Positions 22,060 to 28,870 of a stretch of DNA of 39,076 nucleotides are shown piece after piece. Positions within the stretch are counted from its first letter, which is position 1. Every line of letters starts with the position of its first letter. The notes under the pieces are model-generated. The model was not told where the DNA came from, searched no databases, and was given only the letters and a program-made list of their open reading frames with translations. Made by a program: the position numbers and the translations under genes. Origin of the DNA: Candidatus Levyibacteriota bacterium (GTDB lineage: Bacteria; Patescibacteriota; Microgenomatia; Levybacterales; UBA12049); contig JAGOPV010000008.1 of the NCBI GenBank assembly GCA_017991775.1, forward strand, positions 1 to 39,076, in the 5' to 3' direction.

Positions 22060-23829
22060 TTATAACTTCTGCTGCTTCCACATTTTTGCAAATCTTCCGT
22101 TGAGAGATATTAATTCTTTAAAACTACCAACTTCTGCTATTCTTCCCTTTTCCAATACTATAATTCTATCCATTTTCTGGATTGTTGATAATCGATGTGC
22201 AATGACGATTGTAGTAAAATTATGCATAAATTCACCCATGGCAAGTTGAATTTCCTTTTCAGACTCTCCGTCAAGATGCGAGGTTGCCTCATCCAATAGC
22301 AAGATATCTGGTTGTCTGTAGAGTGCACGCGCTATTCCAACTCTTTGTCGTTGACCACCAGACAACTTCACGCCCTTCTCTCCAACCAATGTCTCTAGTC
22401 CGTCGGTCAATCCTGATACCACATCTCCTAAGTGTGCCATCCTTATCACGTCCGCAAGACTCAAGCTATGCTCTCGCCCCTCAATCTTAGCCAATTTTAT
22501 GTTTTCACCAAAAGTTAAGTTAAAAAGTTCAGTATCCTGTAAAACAACTGAGACATGATCTATGTAGGATTGACGCTTTATATTCTTTAATGGTATTTCA
22601 TCAAACAAGATTTCCCCTTCATAGTCCTCATATAAGTCCAATAACAACTTAAATAATGTTGACTTTCCGGCACCAGATAGTCCGACTATACCAATGCTTT
22701 CTCCGCGATTTATTGTGAGTGAAATATCACTTAATGCTTGACCCCGCTTGTATGCGAAGTGAATGTTCTTTAACTCTATTTGCTTCCAAGCTTTTGGATA
22801 GTCCACCTGAGCTATATTTCTCTGATTACTTTCAATTGTAGGGCTAACATTGAGAAGGTCCATTGCTCTTGAGACCCAAATTTTATTTACAACCATTTCT
22901 TGTGTGAATTCTGTCAACTCACTCGTTGAATTTCCAACTTTTTGATACATCCCAATAAAGAGAACTAAAAGGCTGATCGTATAGTTCCCAAGCCAAATAT
23001 TCCAGATAATAAAACAGATCACTAAAAATTCAAAAACAACATAGTATGTCTCAAGAACTCCTGACTGTACGCGAAAATATAGAATTCTCTTTCTAATTTC
23101 ATTCTTTAGCTCAACGACTTGTGATCTAACAATCCTCAGAATTCCCTGATCTATCCCCAGCGATTTGATTGTCTGGATATTATTGAGAGACTCAAATGTA
23201 ATACCACTAAATGTCTCATTTTTTGCATTCACCAGCCTTTCTTGTCGTGTCGGCTTCTTGAGAAGATGTATACCAAGTAGATAAAAAGTAATGATAAAAA
23301 ATAATATACTTAGACATAGCTCTTTTTCCAAAGAGAAGAAGATTATCAAAATTCCGATTGTATTAACAATTGCTTCAATAAGAATACTAAAGAACTGACG
23401 AATCATCTGATTCATGCCATCACGTCCACGGTCTATTCGCTTCATTTTATTCCCACTACCCTCCTGCTCTTGCCAAGCAAGATCTAATGTAAAAACGTGC
23501 GCTAGGCATTTCTTATAAAGATCAAGACCTACTGATTCTGCTACTTGGTTGCCAAGATACTTTGCAAAGTCATGCATTATTGATCCGTAAATACCTGTTA
23601 GGATCCACCCAGCCAATAAAAGACTGAGAGTCTGGATTAGCTGACTATCTCGAGGAGCATTTGTCAAAAGTGGAATTATCACACTGATTGCCCAGATTGG
23701 ATATAGTCTTGCGATATCACTCGTTAGCCTAAGAACTACACCAATGTAAAACTTTCTTTTATACGGTTGGATTCCACGATAAATATCGCGAATAAATGAA
23801 AGGAATGAATAACTTGTTTCTTGCTGCAT
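22060..23829 (-). CDS. ABC exporter, fused membrane and ATPase domains
   Basis: 589 residues from ATG 23829. Six membrane helices (about 25-320), then a nucleotide-binding domain: Walker A GLSGAGKST, Q-loop VLQDTELF, signature LSGGQRQR, Walker B ILLLDEATSHLD, and switch His in IAHRLST. Half-transporters of this MsbA/ABCB type work as homodimers and export lipids, peptides or drugs; the substrate cannot be read from sequence. It ends 52 bp before the CsoR gene start, but the CsoR gene has its own promoter. TAGAAT (23836-23841) with TTTACT 17 bp upstream, ending 6 nt before the ATG, predicts a leaderless message. Confidence 0.9.
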   Translation of the reverse strand: MQQETSYSFLSFIRDIYRGIQPYKRKFYIGVVLRLTSDIARLYPIWAISVIIPLLTNAPRDSQLIQTLSLLLAGWILTGIYGSIMHDFAKYLGNQVAESVGLDLYKKCLAHVFTLDLAWQEQEGSGNKMKRIDRGRDGMNQMIRQFFSILIEAIVNTIGILIIFFSLEKELCLSILFFIITFYLLGIHLLKKPTRQERLVNAKNETFSGITFESLNNIQTIKSLGIDQGILRIVRSQVVELKNEIRKRILYFRVQSGVLETYYVVFEFLVICFIIWNIWLGNYTISLLVLFIGMYQKVGNSTSELTEFTQEMVVNKIWVSRAMDLLNVSPTIESNQRNIAQVDYPKAWKQIELKNIHFAYKRGQALSDISLTINRGESIGIVGLSGAGKSTLFKLLLDLYEDYEGEILFDEIPLKNIKRQSYIDHVSVVLQDTELFNLTFGENIKLAKIEGREHSLSLADVIRMAHLGDVVSGLTDGLETLVGEKGVKLSGGQRQRVGIARALYRQPDILLLDEATSHLDGESEKEIQLAMGEFMHNFTTIVIAHRLSTIQKMDRIIVLEKGRIAEVGSFKELISLNGRFAKMWKQQKL

Positions 23830-23835
23830 CAAACC

Positions 23836-23864
23836 ATTCTAGCTCAAGCGTGAGTCAAAGTAAA
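23836..23864 (-). promoter_or_regulatory. Leaderless promoter of the ABC exporter
   Basis: TTTACT (23859-23864), 17 bp, TAGAAT (23836-23841), then 6 nt to ATG 23829. Confidence 0.55.
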
Positions 23865-23880
23865 AATACTTAGAACTGGC

Positions 23881-24543
23881 TTAGAATCCTCGCTCGATTA
23901 CGAGTTCTGATGGAGAAATTGAAATTGGAGAGTCTAATAAGTGCACGATTTGCTCTGCAACATCTTCTGGGTCCATAAATGCATCTACATTCTGGTCAGG
24001 GTTTATCTTCCAAAAATCTGTCTTCATCCCACCAGGATATACTCCTGTAACTCTAACCTTATGCTCAACTGCGGCAAGCCTGAGACTCTCAGTAAAGCCT
24101 CTCATACCCCACTTACTCGCACAATAGATTGTCTCGAGTGGTCGTGATTTAATACCCGACGTTGATGAAATATTGATAATATGACCTGATTTTTGAATGA
24201 TCATTTTTTTGTATGCTTCTTGGCTTGAAATGATTGCGCCTACTAGATTGGTATGTAGCAAATTGACTACCTCATCTGAAGTTGTATTTTCAAGTGTTTT
24301 GACCAGACCAACCCCAACGCAGTTAATAAAGATGTCAACGCTATTAATTTTTGAAAAAGCATCTTGAATACTTTTGGGATCCCTGAAGTCACATGGGATT
24401 TTAATTGCTGAGTCTAATTTATTTGACGACTCAATGCTGCGTGATAGGAGGAAAAGATTGGCACCGTTTGCCAACAAGAGTTCTGCAAGTGCTCGCCCCA
24501 AGCCACTTGAAGCTCCTGCAATGACTATATTCTTATCTTTCAT
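23881..24543 (-). CDS. Short-chain dehydrogenase/reductase
   Basis: 220 residues, classical SDR: the dinucleotide-binding turn AGASSGLG (residues 8-15), CDFRD, NCVG in place of NNAG, the catalytic Ser of INISSTSG and the YCASK pair (Tyr and Lys four apart). It lacks the usual C-terminal GG of FabG-type enzymes and ends ELVIERGF. The frame is open to 24738, but ATG 24543 is placed 6 nt behind a TATACT box, and the Rossmann fold begins at once. It is divergent from a Crp/Fnr-type regulator, which may control it. Substrate unknown; the motif set favours an NADP-dependent oxidoreductase of the DltE/YdfG type. Confidence 0.88.
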   Translation of the reverse strand: MKDKNIVIAGASSGLGRALAELLLANGANLFLLSRSIESSNKLDSAIKIPCDFRDPKSIQDAFSKINSVDIFINCVGVGLVKTLENTTSDEVVNLLHTNLVGAIISSQEAYKKMIIQKSGHIINISSTSGIKSRPLETIYCASKWGMRGFTESLRLAAVEHKVRVTGVYPGGMKTDFWKINPDQNVDAFMDPEDVAEQIVHLLDSPISISPSELVIERGF

Positions 24544-24549
24544 AATACA

Positions 24550-24591
24550 AGTATATAACATGATGCCTAATTTGCCAAAAGACTGTATACT
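24550..24591. promoter_or_regulatory. Divergent leaderless promoters of the SDR and Crp/Fnr genes
   Basis: Minus: TTGGCA (24573-24578), 17 bp, TATACT (24550-24555), 6 nt to ATG 24543. Plus: TATACT (24586-24591), 6 nt to ATG 24598, no good -35 box. The two start codons are only 54 bp apart, so the promoters overlap and one bound protein could affect both. Confidence 0.65.
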
Positions 24592-24597
24592 CTCCCT

Positions 24598-25233
24598 ATG
24601 TCTGAACAAGTTAAAAACAAAATATCCCAATTTTTCCAGAACTATAAAACACGCATCTATAAAAAAGGTGAAATTCTTGTCAGAGCAGACGATAATCCAG
24701 CAGGAATATTTTTCCTGGAAAAAGGCATCGTAAAACAATATGCCATCTCAAAAAAAGGCAATGACCAGGTTGTAAATATATTTAAAGAACAATCATACTT
24801 CCCTATGTCTTGGGCAATTAATGAGACTCATAACGAGTATTTTTTTGAGGCGATGACTGACCTTACTATTAAACTAGCTCCAAGAGATGCTGTACTCACC
24901 TTTGTAAAAGATAACCCTGATGTACTTTATGATTTACTTGCAAGAGTATATAAAGGGACAGATGGACTACTCACAAGACTGACGTACATGATGACTGGAG
25001 ATGCTTATGCACGACTCATAACTGAACTCCTCATTCAGTCCAAGCGGTTCAATCATAAACAAGAAACAATTAGAATTGAATTTAATGAGAAAGACTTAGC
25101 TTCCCTCACTGGCATGACCCGGGAAACAATTAGTCGAGAAATGAAATTGCTTAAAGATAAAAATCTTGTAGAGATAATTAAAAACGTTATAGTCATTAAT
25201 AATTTATCGAATCTCGAGAATGAGCTCCTATAA
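24598..25233 (+). CDS. Crp/Fnr-family transcriptional regulator
   Basis: 211 residues. An N-terminal cyclic-nucleotide-binding-like beta-roll (about 15-110; GIFFLEKGIVKQY is the typical strand-turn) is joined by a long dimerisation helix to a C-terminal winged helix (about 163-195), with the recognition helix in LTGMTRETISREMKLL. No Cys cluster for an iron-sulfur centre is present, so an Fnr-type oxygen sensor is unlikely. The canonical cAMP-phosphate-binding Arg/Ser signature is also not evident, so the ligand is unknown. The absent -35 box in its own promoter suggests dependence on an activator. Confidence 0.9.
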   Translation: MSEQVKNKISQFFQNYKTRIYKKGEILVRADDNPAGIFFLEKGIVKQYAISKKGNDQVVNIFKEQSYFPMSWAINETHNEYFFEAMTDLTIKLAPRDAVLTFVKDNPDVLYDLLARVYKGTDGLLTRLTYMMTGDAYARLITELLIQSKRFNHKQETIRIEFNEKDLASLTGMTRETISREMKLLKDKNLVEIIKNVIVINNLSNLENELL

Positions 25234-25234
25234 A

Positions 25235-25585
25235 TTAATGAGTTGATTTAGTAATTATCTCCTTCGTAGGAATGACTCTCACCCTAATCTTTTCCTCATT
25301 TGGCAAACCAGTTGTGAGCAAGTATCCCTGCCACATCCCATCACCCACAAACAACTCAAGGTGTACAAGATCAGTAAGATTTGGCTCGTCTTTCACCTCA
25401 TACATTTTATAAGTCCCCCGACACAGCACACATTCAATATCATGTACGTCTCTTGCAGTTACAAGTATCTCACCAATTCCCTCGACATTGACCCAGGCGA
25501 AGAAATCATCGTCAAGCGCTAGTACCTTTGTCTGATGCTTTGTCTCAGAAAGCTCGTACTGTCCATATCTAACTAACTTAATCAT
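25235..25585 (-). CDS. Conserved-looking protein of unknown function
   Basis: 116 residues from ATG 25585 (open frame to 25633). No family is recognised. It appears as a beta-rich soluble domain: YGQYELSETKHQTKVLALDD, a FAWVNVEGIGEILV strand pair, a CVLC motif (two Cys three apart, with a third residue pair missing, so not a full zinc ribbon), and a final RVRVIPT strand. The tail converges on the Crp/Fnr gene with only 1 bp between stops. A TATCAT box (25592-25597) lies 6 nt before the start; TTGACA is present further upstream at a non-matching distance. Confidence 0.6.
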   Translation of the reverse strand: MIKLVRYGQYELSETKHQTKVLALDDDFFAWVNVEGIGEILVTARDVHDIECVLCRGTYKMYEVKDEPNLTDLVHLELFVGDGMWQGYLLTTGLPNEEKIRVRVIPTKEIITKSTH

Positions 25586-25704
25586 TTGAATATGATAAAG
25601 TAAGACTACCCCAAAAGCAGTGTCAATAATCACATACTTTCTGTGATCTCGATCAATGCAATTAGATCATCTAGAGGCTACTATAGTCATGGTAGTTCAT
25701 CAAC

Positions 25705-25790
25705 ACATCTGTAGCTCAGCTTTAGAGCGCATCTTCAAATCATAATGAGATTTAGGGATGAAGGGAGGTATTTTGAATCCTTCCAGATGC
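25705..25790 (+). ncRNA. tRNA-like cloverleaf 1 with enlarged anticodon loop
   Basis: Acceptor CATCTG (25706-25711) with CAGATG (25784-25789); TA; D-arm GCTC-AGCTTTA-GAGC, a near-perfect tRNA consensus (GTAGCTCAG, AGAGCG); anticodon stem CATCT/GGATG (25730-25734, 25756-25760) with a 21-nt loop that holds its own hairpin AAATC-ATAATGA-GATTT; T-stem GGAGG/CCTTC with a 10-nt loop containing TTGAAT. First acceptor pair is A-C. No encoded CCA. It could be a tRNA with an insertion, a tRNA-derived RNA, or a decaying gene; the anticodon cannot be read safely. Confidence 0.55.
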
Positions 25791-25791
25791 A

Positions 25792-25873
25792 GAGTCGCTC
25801 GTTCAACGTAAGGACAGCTTCTTTATCCTAGTAGAGGAAGAAGACAAATGGAGTCCAACTCTCCAGCGACTCA
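25792..25873 (+). ncRNA. tRNA-like cloverleaf 2 with enlarged anticodon loop
   Basis: Begins 1 nt after cloverleaf 1. Acceptor GAGTCGC/GCGACTC is a perfect 7-bp stem (25792-25798, 25866-25872), discriminator A; D-arm GTTC-AACGTAA-GGAC; anticodon-position stem CTTCT/AGAAG (25818-25822, 25839-25843) with a 16-nt loop, inside which TCCT/AGGA can pair; variable loop ACAAA (5 nt); T-arm TGGAG-TCCAACT-CTCCA with a 7-nt loop close to TTCRANN. No CCA. All junction lengths except the anticodon loop fit a tRNA. Confidence 0.5.
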
Positions 25874-25875
25874 CA

Positions 25876-25903
25876 TTGCAAACTAGGGGGTAGTCAGTAT
25901 AAT
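25876..25903 (+). promoter_or_regulatory. Leaderless promoter of the cupin-SDR operon
   Basis: TTGCAA (25876-25881), 16 bp, TATAAT (25898-25903), 6 nt to ATG 25910. It starts directly behind tRNA-like cloverleaf 2. Confidence 0.7.
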
Positions 25904-25909
25904 AACATC

Positions 25910-26278
25910 ATGTACTTAGAAAATTTAAAAGAGCTCACAAAAGAGAATTCATATTTCCGTCGTGTTCTTCATACGGGAGAACATAGTCAGGTTGTGGCAA
26001 TGAGCATTCCAAGAGAAGGAGACATAGGGATGGAATCACACTCTGGTACTGATCAAATTCTCGTTATTGTCCACGGATCAGGTGACGTCATTATTAACGA
26101 CGATAAGAAATCATTTGAAAAGCATGACGTCATATTTGTTCCGGCAGGTGCAACTCATAATTTTATTAACACAGGCGAGGATGATCTTAAGCTTTTTACG
26201 ATTTATGCTCCTCCAGAGCATGCAGATGGAACAATTCACAAAACAAAAGAGGAAGCAGCAATTGCTGAAAAAAAATGA
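25910..26278 (+). CDS. Cupin-domain protein
   Basis: 122 residues, one cupin barrel. Motif 1 is MESHSGTDQILVIVHGSG, in which one His (about 43) and an acidic or Gln residue stand for the HxH...E set, and motif 2 is PAGATHNFINTG with the third ligand His (about 84). A single-domain cupin of this type may isomerise, oxidise or just bind a small molecule; the reduced first motif makes catalysis uncertain. It ends with a Lys/Glu-rich tail. Its TGA overlaps the ATG of the next SDR gene (26275-26278), so the two act together or are at least co-expressed. Confidence 0.85.
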   Translation: MYLENLKELTKENSYFRRVLHTGEHSQVVAMSIPREGDIGMESHSGTDQILVIVHGSGDVIINDDKKSFEKHDVIFVPAGATHNFINTGEDDLKLFTIYAPPEHADGTIHKTKEEAAIAEKK

Positions 26279-27024
26279 GGCTTAAAAATAAAGTTGCAAT
26301 TATTACTGGCGGAGGTACAGGAATTGGAAGAGGCATAGCGCTGAAATTTGCTCAAGAAGGTGCTTATGTCATGGTCTGTGGCAGGCGAGAAGAGCCATTA
26401 AAGGAAGTTGTCTCCCTTATCGAAGACTCTGGAGGAGAGGCCATCTATGCAATCGTTGATGTTTCCTCTAGTTCTCAAATCAATGATGCAGTTACTACAG
26501 TTCTCGCAAAATGGGGTCAGATCGATATCCTAGTAAATAACGCTGGAGTTTATATTCCAAATGAAGTGGTCGACGTAAATGAAAAAGACTGGGATACTGT
26601 TATGAATATTGATGTGAAAGGCCTTTTCCTCATGTCAAAATCTGTTCTTCCTCATATGCTTAAAAATGAAAAAGGCAAAATCATTAATATCGCCTCAATT
26701 GCAGGTCTATTTGGTTTTGAAAAATCTGCTGCGTACTGTGCTGCAAAAGGCGCAGTGATCAATCTCACACGAGAAATGGCTCTAGACTATGCACACCATG
26801 GTATTAATGTTAATGCGATTGCACCAGGAATTATAGAGTCTGAGATGACCGATCCCATGCTTAAAGATGAAACTACAAAAAAAAGCTTTTTAGAAAAGAC
26901 TCCTGTAGGCCGAATCGGCAATCCAGAGGATATTGCATATGGAGCAGTCTATCTCGCCTGCAAAGAATCGGATTTTGTCGCAGGGCAAATAATAGTAATT
27001 GATGGCGGCTGGACAATCAAATAG
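26275..27024 (+). CDS. SDR oxidoreductase, FabG-like
   Basis: 249 residues, full-length classical SDR: TGGGTGIG (11-18), VNNAG, the catalytic Ser of INIASIAG, YCAAK, and the C-terminal IVIDGGW that marks FabG-like and other NAD(P)-dependent enzymes. Arg at CGRREE after the second strand favours NADP(H). The family covers 3-oxoacyl-ACP reductase, but also many sugar and secondary-alcohol dehydrogenases; beside a cupin and without other fatty-acid genes, a carbohydrate or xenobiotic substrate is as likely. Its end overlaps the J-domain gene tail by 8 bp. Confidence 0.9.
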   Translation: MRLKNKVAIITGGGTGIGRGIALKFAQEGAYVMVCGRREEPLKEVVSLIEDSGGEAIYAIVDVSSSSQINDAVTTVLAKWGQIDILVNNAGVYIPNEVVDVNEKDWDTVMNIDVKGLFLMSKSVLPHMLKNEKGKIINIASIAGLFGFEKSAAYCAAKGAVINLTREMALDYAHHGINVNAIAPGIIESEMTDPMLKDETTKKSFLEKTPVGRIGNPEDIAYGAVYLACKESDFVAGQIIVIDGGWTIK

Positions 27025-27838
27025 CTTGGTGAAACTTCTCCTTAATCTCTCTTTTAAATTCTTTAATAACTTCAATCTTTCCCAAAATATCACCGAGAAG
27101 CTTTTTCTCAAGATCAGCGTACATTTGGTCCAATGTCTGTCTTGATCGAATTAGTCTTTTTTCAAAACGATACCATTCAGAACTCTTTAACTCCTCAAAG
27201 ATAAGTTCTTGATTGACAATATCATTTTCGATATGCGTCAAAATCTCTTCCAGACTTTGTACTGTAGTTTCGTCTTGTACGCCATGATCGCGCTCGATCT
27301 TTGAGAGTGCAGCAATATCTCCCACTTCATAAGCCTCATTTATCAACTTCATAATACCTTCTCTTCTCTTTTTTTCATGTGGCTCTTGAGTAAGATCGGG
27401 ATGAAAAAGCGTAATTAATTTTCTCCAGAGCTTTTTGGCGTCCTGCATAATTTCATCAGACTTTTCCTCTTCCTGCCTGTCGAAAAGCTGCTTTTGAAAA
27501 CGTATCTTTTCTTCTTCTTTTTCTATCTCTAACTGCTCAGCATAAAATGTACCTTCGAGTTCTTTGATCGCATCATCATAACTCATGCCCTCCTCTAGGA
27601 GACTTACAAGATTACGAAACCTGATGATCTCAAGATCAAGATGGTTATCTTTTGTCACAAGACTCCCTATTTTTACCATGTACTCTCTTTTGAGCATATC
27701 CAACTTTACCTTTAGTGACTCAGATCGAATGATTAATTTTTGCAGGAGAATGCGCTTTTTCTTAATCACATTAAGTAGAATTTTTCTATTACGATCTTTT
27801 TCTTTTTCTCCAAGTGAAATGAGTGATAATTGCGGCAT
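27017..27838 (-). CDS. Coiled-coil protein with an embedded J domain
   Basis: 273 residues from ATG 27838 (a TTG at 27847 is possible). The first 130 residues are charged helices, probably coiled coil (KEKDRNRKILLNVIKKKR onward). Residues about 133-175 hold a J-domain-like segment: LWRKLITLFHPDL with the diagnostic HPD, then KLINEAYEVGD. A second helical region ends with a basic tail. J domains stimulate the ATPase of DnaK/Hsp70; here the domain is central rather than N-terminal and lacks the Gly/Phe and zinc parts of DnaJ, so it is a specialised co-chaperone candidate. Client unknown. Confidence 0.75.
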   Translation of the reverse strand: MPQLSLISLGEKEKDRNRKILLNVIKKKRILLQKLIIRSESLKVKLDMLKREYMVKIGSLVTKDNHLDLEIIRFRNLVSLLEEGMSYDDAIKELEGTFYAEQLEIEKEEEKIRFQKQLFDRQEEEKSDEIMQDAKKLWRKLITLFHPDLTQEPHEKKRREGIMKLINEAYEVGDIAALSKIERDHGVQDETTVQSLEEILTHIENDIVNQELIFEELKSSEWYRFEKRLIRSRQTLDQMYADLEKKLLGDILGKIEVIKEFKREIKEKFHQAI

Positions 27839-27909
27839 AATTGACAAGTCATCATACCATATTTGAGGCTAATTTGCTTATTTTAAATGAAGAAGATTGA
27901 GGAGAAAAA

Positions 27910-28023
27910 TTATCCTTTAAGTTTTGCTTTTAATTTGCGAATAAATACCCTACGTGTTCCATGCATTTTTGTCTTTAAAAGACTCTTTGGACCTTTCTTT
28001 GTACCGCCGTGCTTAAGTGCCAT
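27910..28023 (-). CDS. Candidate small basic protein (37 residues)
   Basis: ATG 28023 opens a 37-codon frame starting MALKHGGTKKGPKSLLK and ending KLKAKLKG; 14 of 37 residues are Lys or Arg and no acidic residue occurs, a composition like small ribosomal or nucleic-acid-binding proteins. A possible promoter is TTGCTT, 17 bp, TAAGCT, ending 8 nt before the ATG. The frame is within a 298-bp gap between the J-domain gene and the terminator at 28080. No family is recognised; chance is possible. Confidence 0.35.
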   Translation of the reverse strand: MALKHGGTKKGPKSLLKTKMHGTRRVFIRKLKAKLKG

Positions 28024-28079
28024 GAGTAGACAGCTTAACAGGTACGCATATATTAAGCAATGAGTAATAATTCTGATCA

Positions 28080-28118
28080 AAAAAGAGGACAACCCGATGA
28101 AAGATCACCAGGTTGTCC
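28080..28118 (-). terminator. Rho-independent terminator of the 28137-28751 gene
   Basis: On the minus strand GGACAACC pairs with GGTTGTCC (28111-28118 and 28087-28094), with an inner GAT/ATC helix, followed by TCTTTTTTG. Confidence 0.85.
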
Positions 28119-28136
28119 AAAAGATTTTCTGATGTG

Positions 28137-28751
28137 TCACCCGTACGATGATCCGATGACTCCTTCCATAACGGCAACAAAAGCTGCGATGTTTGCCCGC
28201 TCAAGAAGTTCGGCTGCTTTCTCTTTTGAGTTGATCCTCTGCAAAATTGGCTCACCAAACACATGGTGAAGCTTAGTCAATGCAGTCGGAATCCCTCGAA
28301 ATGTCCGACAACCCGGCTCTTTTTGTCTGGTCCTGCCTGAAGACCAGTCTGCCCAACATGCACCCCTTGTGACATAGACAAGACAAAGCTCATCTCCTCT
28401 CCAAGCCTGGTGCACCTGTATCTCCTCACCCAATGGTGAGTAGTAGTCAATGGTGCGACCACGCCCAAGAGCCCACACCGGGTCTCTGCCAGGATCACCT
28501 GTCCCGACATGAAGTTCTGAGAGGTCCTCCAGTCTATAACTGCAGGGCGAAAATTTGAATTCAATGAGAGCATGTCCTGCAGTTGGAGTCTCACTGGAGA
28601 CGGTTAGTAGACGCCCATCGTCTAGCCCGTACTGATTTTTGACTCCAGTGATTTTGTATCCGCCAATTACCTGCCCTCTATGAGCAAGAATTGTCTCCCA
28701 GACAGGTGAGAGTGGCAGAATTACTTCTTCTTGCCAAGGAAAAACACTCAT
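28137..28751 (-). CDS. Unknown protein, GC-richer gene
   Basis: 204 residues from ATG 28751, behind AAAGGGGG at normal distance; the frame is open to 28787. No signal peptide or membrane segment, and no recognised family. Visible: GGYKITGVKNQYGLDDGRLLT, LHVGTGDPGRDPVWALGRGRTIDYYSPLG, a Cys in YVTRGACWADWSSG, and a C-terminal helical part (KAAELLERANIAAFVAVMEG). Codon use is richer in G+C than the flanking genes. It has its own promoter (28837-28865), a leader of about 80 nt and a strong terminator, so it is a self-contained unit, like the genes at 6501, 30337 and 31648. Confidence 0.65.
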   Translation of the reverse strand: MSVFPWQEEVILPLSPVWETILAHRGQVIGGYKITGVKNQYGLDDGRLLTVSSETPTAGHALIEFKFSPCSYRLEDLSELHVGTGDPGRDPVWALGRGRTIDYYSPLGEEIQVHQAWRGDELCLVYVTRGACWADWSSGRTRQKEPGCRTFRGIPTALTKLHHVFGEPILQRINSKEKAAELLERANIAAFVAVMEGVIGSSYG

Positions 28752-28836
28752 GACGACCCCCTTTGCTTGTGCATGAGATAAGAACAACAGTCAATGAAGT
28801 CAGCCAGGAAAATCCTGATCAGAATTCAGTAGCGCA

Positions 28837-28865
28837 AGTATAAGGGGATCATGATCGAAATTCAA
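28837..28865 (-). promoter_or_regulatory. Promoter of the 28137-28751 gene
   Basis: TTGAAT (28860-28865), 17 bp, TATACT (28837-28842). The leader to ATG 28751 is about 80 nt. Confidence 0.7.
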
Positions 28866-28870
28866 GGAGG

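Noticed and set aside
25705-25873. tmRNA or other named structured RNA
   Set aside because: There is no tag-peptide frame, no G-U-marked alanine acceptor and the two cloverleaves each close on themselves.
28277-28594. Alternative minus-strand frame of 105 codons within 28137-28751
   Set aside because: It is in another frame of a longer gene that has its own promoter, ribosome site and terminator.
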